Origin: DATFNI01 sp963712305
Lineage (GTDB): Bacteria; Bacteroidota; Rhodothermia; Balneolales; DATFMH01
Assembly (NCBI GenBank): GCA_963712305.1
Contig: CAVQHI010000001.1
Span: 2,356,001 to 2,420,000 of the forward strand
Length of the DNA stretch: 64,000 bases
Reading direction: 5' to 3'
The position numbers were made by a program, and so were the translations under genes. The notes beneath the pieces are model-generated. The model saw only the letters and a program-made list of their open reading frames with translations. It had not been told where the DNA came from and searched no databases. Positions 25,718-33,590 of the stretch are shown here, piece after piece. Positions within the stretch are counted from its first letter, which is position 1. The number at the start of each line of letters is the position of its first letter.

Positions 25718-27137
25718 TCTCCTTGAGCTGTTCGAATACCGACTGCTTTGCCTCTCTGTCGCGCCCAACGAGCCACAAAACTATGCTCAATATCGTACCT
25801 GGGTAAAAGGGTTCGATTCCAAAATATGCTTCTGAATATGTACCTGTTGAGTGTATAGTGCCCAAGACCATCCATACAAACGATATCCCGGTGGATAGTG
25901 CCATTAATGGAACGACATAGGGTTTCCGCAACCGAAATACCGGTACATAAATTCCCATCACAGGAATGAGCAATCCGGGTATCATAACGGAGCCAATAAC
26001 ATACCACAGCGAGATAACGCTTGGATAAAAATGGATAAGCGCGATACTTAGTCCGGCAGCTACAAGTACGCTGATACGAGTCAACAATACCCGTTTTGCG
26101 TTTGGAAAAAGATTGGCAAGCAGATCTCTCCCCAGGGTTAACCCTGCAATGAACAGATAACTGTCCAGCGTAGACATGATTGTCGCTAACAAAGCCACAT
26201 AAAATAAGCCCCGAAAACCCATGGGTAGCAGTACATCAGCAAGATAGGGATACACCATTGCAGGTTTATCGATATGCCCGAGAATCAAGAAACCGTACAT
26301 GCCACAGGTAACTGTCAGGAAGTCGAATACCATCCAGAAGCATACTGACAGGAGAACGCCGTTTCGCGCCGTCTCTGGCGTTTTTGCGGCGGCTGCACGC
26401 TGGTGAAAGCTTGGGTCGACGAATGTCCATAACGCGATGAAAAACCATACAAGGACATACTGAAGCGAATGTCCACCCATAATGTTTCGGTAGACAGGCG
26501 GGACATCGTGCCACATTTTTGCAAGTCCGCCATAATCGTGCACTGCAAATACCAGCAGAAAAATAAAACCACCGTACATCAGAATCATCTGCAGCACATC
26601 AGTCCGTACAACGGCTTCAAAACCGCCAGTGGAGATATATCCGACTGAGAACAGAGATACAAGAACAGCGTATAGCAACACGCTGCCATGGCCGCCAAAC
26701 ATGAACTGGAACAGCAGACCCAGCATGAGGATATATGGTGCCGGACTGACCAGGATGAATACACCGACAGCCGACAGGTTAGCCGCGTTATCACCATATT
26801 CGACACGGACAGCATCGGGTATCGTCAGTGCAGGATTGTTGCGGATCTTTTTTGCCAGCAGCCATGCAAAAAGAATTGAGAAAACATAGAATGGAAACCC
26901 GAAAAGAAGCCATTGAGAAATACCAAATTGATAGCTGTACTCACCAACTCCCAAAATGCCACCATAAAACGTAGAAACAAGTGTTGCCACAAACGCCGGA
27001 AGCGTCATTCGTCTACCCGAAAGAAGAAATTCCTCCTCCCCAACCTCAAATTCATTCTTGCGATAGCTCAACCAGATCACTAGAATGAAATAGACTATGA
27101 TGACAAGCCAGTCGAGTGTATTAAAATTTATGTGCAC
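25704..27137 (-). CDS. Sodium:solute symporter (SSS family)
   Basis: A 477-residue inner-membrane transporter of the SSS/SLC5 family with about 13 hydrophobic helices. The N-terminus (WLVIIVYFILVIWLSY ... EEEFLLSGRRMTLPAFVATLVSTFYGG) matches the family, including the conserved SGR and the TM1-2 region that binds sodium. Later SSS landmarks are TGGFEAVVRTDVLQMILMYGG and LATIMSTLDSYLFIAG. The substrate cannot be predicted. It is followed 62 bp upstream-strand-wise by thiN-type pyrophosphokinase in the order thiN then symporter, so a thiamine-linked role is conceivable but unproven. Confidence 0.88.
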   Translation of the reverse strand: MHINFNTLDWLVIIVYFILVIWLSYRKNEFEVGEEEFLLSGRRMTLPAFVATLVSTFYGGILGVGEYSYQFGISQWLLFGFPFYVFSILFAWLLAKKIRNNPALTIPDAVRVEYGDNAANLSAVGVFILVSPAPYILMLGLLFQFMFGGHGSVLLYAVLVSLFSVGYISTGGFEAVVRTDVLQMILMYGGFIFLLVFAVHDYGGLAKMWHDVPPVYRNIMGGHSLQYVLVWFFIALWTFVDPSFHQRAAAAKTPETARNGVLLSVCFWMVFDFLTVTCGMYGFLILGHIDKPAMVYPYLADVLLPMGFRGLFYVALLATIMSTLDSYLFIAGLTLGRDLLANLFPNAKRVLLTRISVLVAAGLSIALIHFYPSVISLWYVIGSVMIPGLLIPVMGIYVPVFRLRKPYVVPLMALSTGISFVWMVLGTIHSTGTYSEAYFGIEPFYPGTILSIVLWLVGRDREAKQSVFEQLKEISDP

Positions 27138-27199
27138 TTTGGTCAGTCCGAAGTCCGGATTTTCGATTATTACAGCTGAAACCAGCCCTGATCATTTAT

Positions 27200-27829
27200 T
27201 CACATCGAATCGCCGACGAAGATAAGCAAATCCCCGCTTTTATAACGGATATGAGCCGGACGTTCGCTGATTTCGTTGGAAGAACCATCACGCACACCAT
27301 TTTCAAGAGGCTCATCATTCAACGCATATTTAAGTCCCTGCGTTGTGATGCCATCCACGCGACCTGACAACGGGAACAGAGAAATAGGGGTACCAACCGG
27401 CATATCTATATCATGTTCACGCGGAGAGAGATAGGTAACACCGTAAGTGTCGCGGAAGGTGAGAGAAAAAAATTGGGGGGTAAACTGCTTTAAAACCGAT
27501 AAATTTTTAAGGGTATGATCTATGCGTTTTCCCGACACGCCAATCACAGTAACAACTGTAAACCCCTGCGAAAGAATGTAATTCAAAGCCTTTTCCAGAT
27601 CATTGGTTTCCTGATCTTCATCCCTGATAAGCTTCACCTGCAACGTATCGGATTTTTTAAAGCTATCCAGATCACCGATGATTACATCCGGTATTATGCC
27701 ATAATCCAAAGCTGTATTTCCGGCCCCATCAGTAGCGATAAACAATGATGCTTTTGATTTCATGCGTTTAACAAAGTCCTTTGGCGGTGCTTCTCCGTTG
27801 CAAAGCACCAAAACTTGCTGTAGTGACAT
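27200..27829 (-). CDS. thiN: Thiamine pyrophosphokinase
   Basis: Transfers pyrophosphate from ATP to thiamine to make thiamine pyrophosphate. The start at 27829 (ATG, GGA about 8 nt upstream) gives a 209-residue protein of normal length; the longer ORF begins at a TTG. Motifs: LVLCNGEAPP at the N-terminus, IATDGAGNTALDYGIIPDVIIGDLDSF, DQETNDLEKAL and VTVIGVSGKRIDHTLKNLS, all standard for the family. It is upstream of the symporter gene on the same strand. Confidence 0.9.
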   Translation of the reverse strand: MSLQQVLVLCNGEAPPKDFVKRMKSKASLFIATDGAGNTALDYGIIPDVIIGDLDSFKKSDTLQVKLIRDEDQETNDLEKALNYILSQGFTVVTVIGVSGKRIDHTLKNLSVLKQFTPQFFSLTFRDTYGVTYLSPREHDIDMPVGTPISLFPLSGRVDGITTQGLKYALNDEPLENGVRDGSSNEISERPAHIRYKSGDLLIFVGDSM

Positions 27830-28046
27830 CCAATTCCAGAATTTTACATTTAAAATAAATATAACAGGCTTTCCAATGTCGTACAATTCACCAAATCAAA
27901 TCTGCATCTCACACATTTTATAATAATCCTGGTTCCTCAGAATAAAGAACTAAGTCACCCGCAGGCTGGCAAAATGAATAAAATTGTGATACTAAATTCA
28001 GAGAGTTTCTCTAAATATCTTTCAGATTTCACCATTAAGGAGATCT

Positions 28047-29192
28047 TCAACACCTGCTGATCAACTCCACCGTGAGCCTGTCGGCCAGGCGTAAACCGTC
28101 ATCCGTACAAGACAGGTTATCAGCATTTATGAGATAACCTTGCGATTGCATCTGAATAACAAATTCTTTCTGCCTCTCACTCATTCTGTAATCGTAGCAT
28201 TGTTGCAACACGTCGGGATGGATTCCCTCCCGCGTCCTAAGGCCCAGCATCATTCTCTCTTCAGCGAGTGTTTTCAGATCCAATTTTTCGGATTCTGTAT
28301 CAGAGCTTTTAAAATTAGCATTGACGTATACTTTAAAGTCAGCAGCATTCAACCAGCGGCGGGCCGATTTTCGGTCCTCATTCCACCAGAAAGAGTGTGC
28401 CGCTGGCCCGAATCCAAGATAATTAATGTGTTTCCAATAATTGCTGTTATGCAACGATTCGTGACCTTTCATCCCATAATTACTGACCTCATAATGTTCC
28501 AGACCAGCGGCATCAAATCGATCTGCAATTCGATCGTAATGGGCCGCTACCGAATCATCATCCATCGGTTTTAAGCGACCGAGATTCACAAGCTTACCCA
28601 AACGTGTTTTGGGTTCAACCGTCAGAGAATATGCTGAAACATGTGGCGGCGGATATCGAAGCAGCATGTCTATATCACGATCCAGATCTTGTAACGTTTC
28701 ATCGGGATTACCGTAAATCAGGTCGACAGAATAAGAATCAAACTCTGCCTGCTTGAGATATTCCATGCACAGGATAGATTCAGTAGCCGTATGGGCCCGA
28801 TGCATAAATTCCAACAACCGCGGTTGAAACGACTGGATACCCATACTTGCACGATTGACTCCCAATTGAATGAGTTCGTGCAGATAAGATGGAGTCACAT
28901 CATCCGGGTTCATTTCCAATGTAATCTCCTTAACCCGGCTGAGATCAAAACTTGAATGTAAGGCTTCAAATACTCTTTTTAAATCAGGCAATGTCAAACG
29001 AGATGGTGTACCTCCACCAAAGTATACTGTCTCGATGGGCTCCACAGAATACGGGCCCTCTTTGCAAACCTGAATTTCACGCAGCAGGGCATCGACAAAA
29101 GCAGAACGATATTCCTGACGAGTGATGAAGTAAAAATCACAATACGAACACGCCTGTTTGCAAAAAGGAATGTGAATATAAATTCCAGCCAT
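28047..29192 (-). CDS. hemW: Radical SAM heme chaperone HemW
   Basis: A 381-residue HemW (formerly called oxygen-independent coproporphyrinogen oxidase-like), a heme-trafficking protein with a 4Fe-4S cluster. The cluster cysteines are C11, C15 and C18 in IPFCKQACSYCDFYF, with only three cysteines and the following Phe as in HemW rather than HemN. The SAM-binding YFGGGTPS and the C-terminal HemW domain (EERMMLGLRTREGI) are both present. It is 5 bp downstream of the alpha/beta hydrolase gene. Confidence 0.93.
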   Translation of the reverse strand: MAGIYIHIPFCKQACSYCDFYFITRQEYRSAFVDALLREIQVCKEGPYSVEPIETVYFGGGTPSRLTLPDLKRVFEALHSSFDLSRVKEITLEMNPDDVTPSYLHELIQLGVNRASMGIQSFQPRLLEFMHRAHTATESILCMEYLKQAEFDSYSVDLIYGNPDETLQDLDRDIDMLLRYPPPHVSAYSLTVEPKTRLGKLVNLGRLKPMDDDSVAAHYDRIADRFDAAGLEHYEVSNYGMKGHESLHNSNYWKHINYLGFGPAAHSFWWNEDRKSARRWLNAADFKVYVNANFKSSDTESEKLDLKTLAEERMMLGLRTREGIHPDVLQQCYDYRMSERQKEFVIQMQSQGYLINADNLSCTDDGLRLADRLTVELISRC

Positions 29193-29197
29193 ATAGG

Positions 29198-29989
29198 TTA
29201 TCCCTTGTAGTAGGCCTCGGCTATTCGCTGAAATTGATACGGTTGATCAAGAAATGCATAATGACCAGCACCGTGAATGGTTACCAGAGCGCATCTTTGG
29301 AGGCCCTTTTTTATCCGTTCTGCCTGATATAACGGCGTAGTATCGTCGTTCGTACCCCAAACCAATAGGATTTCATGCGAAATTTTAGGCAGGTATGGTT
29401 CCAGGTATTCTGTAACTACTTTAACGAAGGTTTCTCGCATAACGCCCTTTAATTGCTGATAATCAGAAGAACCAAGGCTTTGCCATAAAGAAGTACTTCG
29501 AAGTTTTTCCAGTTGACGAGAACGCATAGGTTCGGGAAGAATCTGGAAAGGCATTTTCAGAAACTTGGCAGTGTACTTTCTGATATAAAATTTTGCACTT
29601 CGGCGAGGTTTCATTCCGGCCCCTCCGGTTATCAGCACTTTATCAATACGTTGAGAGATTTCAGGACGAGTACATAATTTTAAAGTGATACGGCCACCAA
29701 GTGAGTGTGCCAGTATATCTACCGTTTCACAACCCAATTCGTTAATGAGTGCAAGTACACAATCACCGTAATCATCAACCGACCAGGATTTAGCAGGCTC
29801 TTCGGATTTACCAAATCCAGGCAAATCCGGAATTAGGCATTTTCTGATAGAACCCAGTGCCTCGCACAAAGGAAGCATCAGCTTGCCGTTCGCTCCCCAC
29901 CCATGCAAAACGACAAGAGGGTGCCCCTCACCTGTTACGTAGTAATGGAGTTTACGTCCTTTATATGTTGTGGTGTGTTCCGTTGCCAT
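29198..29989 (-). CDS. Alpha/beta hydrolase
   Basis: A 263-residue alpha/beta hydrolase. The oxyanion loop HGWGANG is near residue 30, the nucleophile elbow AHSLGG (Ala in place of the first Gly of GxSxG) holds the catalytic Ser, the acid is in VWGTNDDTTPL and the His in HGAGHYAFLDQP. There is no signal peptide from ATG 29989; the longer frame starts at a TTG at 30049 and adds a poor N-terminus. It lies between the MauE-thioredoxin gene and hemW. Substrate unknown; a role in the peptide cluster just upstream is possible but equally it may be housekeeping. Confidence 0.83.
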   Translation of the reverse strand: MATEHTTTYKGRKLHYYVTGEGHPLVVLHGWGANGKLMLPLCEALGSIRKCLIPDLPGFGKSEEPAKSWSVDDYGDCVLALINELGCETVDILAHSLGGRITLKLCTRPEISQRIDKVLITGGAGMKPRRSAKFYIRKYTAKFLKMPFQILPEPMRSRQLEKLRSTSLWQSLGSSDYQQLKGVMRETFVKVVTEYLEPYLPKISHEILLVWGTNDDTTPLYQAERIKKGLQRCALVTIHGAGHYAFLDQPYQFQRIAEAYYKG

Positions 29990-30076
29990 TTTATTGAATG
30001 TATTGAACAGGGCGAACGGAAAATACGCATAAGATTGATCAATGATCAATCAACAGTATGAGAACGATGAAACCGT

Positions 30077-30997
30077 CTAGGGCATACCAGCTGGTTTCAT
30101 ATCAGGATGGGAGCGCCAGTAAACATATGGACCTGTTACGGGGAAATAGAGGACGTCCCTTATCTTATTATTTTTAACGAAAAATACTCTTGGTACCGAC
30201 GGGGCGAATTTCTCAAAATCTCCTTTATCGATAATAACACTCGAGAAGTTCGGATCCGCTTCTTTAACAAAGTTATCAAAGTCTTGTTGAGATCCGATCG
30301 TAATACCAATAACTCTGTCAACGGTATGTGTCCGTACGTACGCTTTTACGTTTTCAACAGTATTTAGACAATATTGGCATGTTGTATGGTAGGCGTAAAT
30401 GATGTAAGTGGAATCCGGGCTTGTATGCGCAAATTGCCCCATAGGTGTATTTGATACTTCTTTACCCACAAAATCATTGCTTTCATGTACGAATGGCTTG
30501 AGAGAAGAAATACCGGACAGTACCAGGGTAATGACCAGAATTGTACTAACGGTATAATAAGGCCAGTGTTTACTCTGATAGTTTGGTTTGGGAACAGGTT
30601 TGAAAAATACGTATGCCGATAATATCAGAAAAATTGTATTCCTAACCACAAGCATGGGGGGCGACATCTTTGAAAGTGCCAGATTTCCGAAACAGCCACA
30701 CTCAGTCAGGCCACTCGTGAAATAACCAAACAGGTAAATGACCGTGAAGACTAACAAGCTTATTATAGCAGCCAGGGCTGTCTTTCGCGAATAAAGAAAT
30801 AAAAGAAAAAATATACCTATTGCTATTTCAAAGGGAGGGATCAAAAATCCCATGAAAAAAAACTTATTAAAAATACGGAGGCTCGTAATGTAGCCAATAA
30901 AATTTTGGACATTAAGAAGCTTACTAAAGCCAGAAACAACGAAAATTATGCCCAGTAAAATTGAAATTACTCTCGATACTACGACCTGTAGTTTCAT
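30077..30997 (-). CDS. MauE/DoxX-like membrane protein fused to thioredoxin-like domain
   Basis: A 306-residue protein. Residues 8-165 contain about five membrane helices of the MauE/DoxX family, including the conserved ECGCFGN segment (C100, C102) that MauE-type redox proteins share. Residues 175-306 form a periplasmic thioredoxin-like domain with CxxC at C207-QYC210. The combination suggests electron transfer across the membrane to make, break or isomerise disulfides. It is the first gene after the terminator that follows the three-cysteine peptide, so it is a good candidate for that peptide's disulfide maturation. That link is inference. Confidence 0.82.
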   Translation of the reverse strand: MKLQVVVSRVISILLGIIFVVSGFSKLLNVQNFIGYITSLRIFNKFFFMGFLIPPFEIAIGIFFLLFLYSRKTALAAIISLLVFTVIYLFGYFTSGLTECGCFGNLALSKMSPPMLVVRNTIFLILSAYVFFKPVPKPNYQSKHWPYYTVSTILVITLVLSGISSLKPFVHESNDFVGKEVSNTPMGQFAHTSPDSTYIIYAYHTTCQYCLNTVENVKAYVRTHTVDRVIGITIGSQQDFDNFVKEADPNFSSVIIDKGDFEKFAPSVPRVFFVKNNKIRDVLYFPVTGPYVYWRSHPDMKPAGMP

Positions 30998-31042
30998 TAT
31001 CTTTTGTTAAAAATTCAACAAGAATGTTACAATGTATATTAA

Positions 31043-31084
31043 TAAAAAAACAAGCCATACTACCTATTCGACAGTATGGCTTGT
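31043..31084 (-). terminator. Strong terminator after the small peptide gene
   Basis: On the minus strand ACAAGCCATACT (31084-31073) pairs perfectly with AGTATGGCTTGT (31061-31050), a 12-bp stem, then seven T. It sits 39 nt past the peptide stop and before the MauE gene. It would give an abundant short peptide message with limited read-through. Confidence 0.9.
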
Positions 31085-31122
31085 ACATCTTCCCTAACCC
31101 CTTAGTTGGAAATTCTGGTTTT

Positions 31123-31278
31123 TTAACACCCATCATTTCCACTAACATAACTTTTGACTGAATTAGCCCAATCTTTGCACGTATTGTACATTGATTGGAA
31201 ATCGCACGAATAAAATTCGATACGCTCTTCCAATTCTTCCATCTCAAAAGCTTCCGCTAATTGTTCGTATTTATCCAT
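31123..31278 (-). CDS. Candidate 51-residue three-cysteine peptide (possible RiPP precursor)
   Basis: A short gene. The ATG at 31278 follows AAAGGGGG with a 5-nt gap, the best ribosome-binding site seen in the window. The N-terminal half is strongly acidic and helix-prone (MDKYEQLAEAFEMEELEER) like a leader. The C-terminal half holds Cys25, Cys34 and the C-terminal Cys51, with aromatic and Asn/Ser-rich spacing (SCDFQSMYNTCKDW, then SGNDGC). No signal peptide, no double-Gly motif. It begins 15 bp after the M50 protease stop and is closed by a strong terminator. A modified or disulfide-linked exported peptide is the best reading. The family is not one I recognise. Confidence 0.7.
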   Translation of the reverse strand: MDKYEQLAEAFEMEELEERIEFYSCDFQSMYNTCKDWANSVKSYVSGNDGC

Positions 31279-31293
31279 TTTTACCCCCTTTCT

Positions 31294-32496
31294 TTATGCT
31301 TTAAGGGAATTAAGGTGAAATAGTTGATATTTACTTGACTTGATATACTTATAAAGTAAATCAAAGAGCTTTTTTACAACGATGTAATAAAAAAGTGTTA
31401 CAATCAAATAATTGACAAGTAGATCAGAACTAACAAAGTGTCCATTGACCAAACTTGTAACCAACCGCCATGTGACGGTTGGATAATGAATCACAATTTC
31501 ACCATGATTCGTTACTACAAAAAGTATATATAATATTGTTAAAAATGCATTAGAAAATGCATATATAATAAGATACCAATCTTTGTAACTCCTTGTGCTC
31601 TTTTCGCGTTTAGTAAACCATTCCAAAAGCAATTCTTTGATTTTGGATGTCGATATTTTCATCAAATTCGGTGTTTCCAAAGTATCGCTAAGTATCCAGT
31701 ATCCATCATATCTCATAAAAGGCCACAACTGGAATATTGAGGTCATAGCGATAAAATCAGCGGCTATAATTAAGAAGGATTGCCCCGTAATGAAAGCAGC
31801 TGCCATGACAACCATATTCATAAATAACTGAGTATGTATACCTGCCAGATTTGTTATCACGCGCTCTTTGCGCGGCAACATCCACAGACCCGTTACATCG
31901 GCCCAAAAGACTGGAAATACCAAATAGAAACCAACCCCAATGCCTCCATGTTGAGCTCCAAATCTTCGGCATGCAGATATATGTCCAATCTCATGCAAGA
32001 CTATTGAAAATATATATATGGAGAAAATTACTAAATACGCCCAACCATCTTTTGAAATTGCTATGTCACTTGTCGTAGAAAGGATGAATGAAACATTTGT
32101 AATCAGAAGCAAAACAAATACATACAAAAAAAACTTTTTTTTGAAAAGAAAGGTTAGTAAACCGCCCAGAGAACCTGCAATTTTCTCGTTTAACAATGTG
32201 AGACGCAGTCTCAAATATGATTTTCTGGTTTTAGATTCACTATTGTTATCAATATGGAGTACTGAGTAGATGAATTCTTTGAACTCATCAAGGGTTAGTT
32301 CGTCACCAAAACCAGTTAAAAAAAGTTTGTATGCTTCATCCCAGTTGCTTGAATTGATCAGGCTGTCGACCAGTACCTTTGTCTTTTTATTGATCAGATA
32401 GTATTTACCATCCCCATTATATAAGACAAAACGCGACCCATCATAGCTGCCGACTCGCAAAGAATCTCTTATTGTGATAAAGCTTGATGTTTTCAC
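31294..32496 (-). CDS. M50-family metalloprotease with PqqD/RRE-like N-terminus
   Basis: A 400-residue membrane protease of the peptide zinc metalloprotease type (site-2-protease-like). Residues about 10-85 resemble a PqqD-type RiPP recognition element (VLYNGDGKYYLINKKTKVLVDSL, then an acidic helical part). Membrane helices start near residue 122. The zinc site is H168-EIGH172, and the second motif MRYDGYWILSD supplies Asp264. About eight helices in all. Related proteins sit in peptide natural-product clusters and are thought to cut or export the precursor. The gene overlaps the preceding one by 4 bp and the peptide gene follows at once. Confidence 0.85.
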   Translation of the reverse strand: MKTSSFITIRDSLRVGSYDGSRFVLYNGDGKYYLINKKTKVLVDSLINSSNWDEAYKLFLTGFGDELTLDEFKEFIYSVLHIDNNSESKTRKSYLRLRLTLLNEKIAGSLGGLLTFLFKKKFFLYVFVLLLITNVSFILSTTSDIAISKDGWAYLVIFSIYIFSIVLHEIGHISACRRFGAQHGGIGVGFYLVFPVFWADVTGLWMLPRKERVITNLAGIHTQLFMNMVVMAAAFITGQSFLIIAADFIAMTSIFQLWPFMRYDGYWILSDTLETPNLMKISTSKIKELLLEWFTKREKSTRSYKDWYLIIYAFSNAFLTILYILFVVTNHGEIVIHYPTVTWRLVTSLVNGHFVSSDLLVNYLIVTLFYYIVVKKLFDLLYKYIKSSKYQLFHLNSLKA

Positions 32497-33449
32497 GACA
32501 GAGACGCTCCAATTTTGGTTGCCGCCTTTTCAATCAGACTGTCCAGAGAAGCTGTAACATTCTGGAGATGCCGTATCTCTAATTGAGGAAACATTTTCAG
32601 ACTTCTGGACGGTAGATTTTCCCAGCACTCGCTATTTTGCATGAAAAACGACATTGCATCCATATAAAGATTTTTTGCAACACCGCTGACAAAAAAGTAC
32701 CGCGTTTTCTTTGCCTCGTCCATATTTTCCACGTTAATATTTTCAGCCTCCATTTTCCGATAAAATGCTGATTGGACATAATTCCAGGCATTGACCCTGG
32801 CATCATCCTTAAAATCCACAATATCCATTACTATTTTTTTTCCAAGGAAATAATAGTTCAACCCGGATTTCAATTGCTCGTTGTTTTGCTCATTATCTGA
32901 CACCATAGAAAAAATTTCAACAGGCAGATGGAGTACACAGGCAATGGGCGCTGTTATTCTTTCATACGTATCAAAATCAATTGGGAGTCGTTCGCGACAA
33001 TCTTTATGATATTGACCAATATTTTCATTCAGAGATCGATACAGATTATGAAGATTGTTATGATTGTTGAACTGATCGGGTATCAACTGCGAGGCAATCT
33101 CCAGGGATTTATCCTCTAATAGATGCAGAGCCCTTTTAGCCTCTGCTTCGTTATCTATACTAAATGGCAGAAACTCATAGTTGATCGAGAAGTACAAATA
33201 CTGAAAATGGAGGAAATGAGCGATAGCTACAGATTCAACTAACGCCCGGTCAAGATTCCGGTATAATTCGGAGATCAGTTGTACCAATTTGCGATGGTAC
33301 AAGAAGCGTTTCTGAGCATCATCTGAGGTCAATACTTTCTGAATTCTACGCTCAAGTACAGTACTGCCGATGGCACGTCGACAATTATTCCATGTTCGAC
33401 TTACTAGCATAGCCGCATATAAAGTTCTTGTTGGTTGTAGATATATCAA
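32493..33449 (-). CDS. Class I isoprenoid-synthase-like helical protein, first gene of the peptide cluster
   Basis: An all-helical protein of 318 residues (TTG start directly after an in-frame stop; ATG 33410 is the alternative). It resembles the class I isoprenoid synthase fold: INYYFLGKKIVMDIVDFKDDARVNAWNYV matches the second Asp-rich region, with D209, D212, D215 and D216. I see no clear first DDxxD motif, so it may be a divergent enzyme, or a scaffold that has lost activity. Proteins of this kind do occur beside M50 proteases. The product or target is unknown; prenylation of the peptide is only a guess. Confidence 0.55.
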   Translation of the reverse strand: MIYLQPTRTLYAAMLVSRTWNNCRRAIGSTVLERRIQKVLTSDDAQKRFLYHRKLVQLISELYRNLDRALVESVAIAHFLHFQYLYFSINYEFLPFSIDNEAEAKRALHLLEDKSLEIASQLIPDQFNNHNNLHNLYRSLNENIGQYHKDCRERLPIDFDTYERITAPIACVLHLPVEIFSMVSDNEQNNEQLKSGLNYYFLGKKIVMDIVDFKDDARVNAWNYVQSAFYRKMEAENINVENMDEAKKTRYFFVSGVAKNLYMDAMSFFMQNSECWENLPSRSLKMFPQLEIRHLQNVTASLDSLIEKAATKIGASLS

Positions 33450-33501
33450 TTATCAGCAAACAGCCAACATAATCAAATTAAAAGCATATAATAGAGTATA
33501 T

Positions 33502-33540
33502 TTTAGGGTCGGAAAGCCACAGTTATGTTTTAACCCTAAA
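33502..33540. promoter_or_regulatory. Inverted repeat upstream of the peptide cluster
   Basis: TTTAGGGT (33502-33509) and ACCCTAAA (33533-33540) are perfect inverted 8-mers 23 bp apart, 53-91 bp upstream of the first cluster gene. There is no T-run, so an operator is likelier than a terminator. This is the only obvious site in the spacer. Confidence 0.4.
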
Positions 33541-33590
33541 TACGGCTCATAGGTTCAGACTTTGGCAGTAATATTGAGATTGCTCATTAT

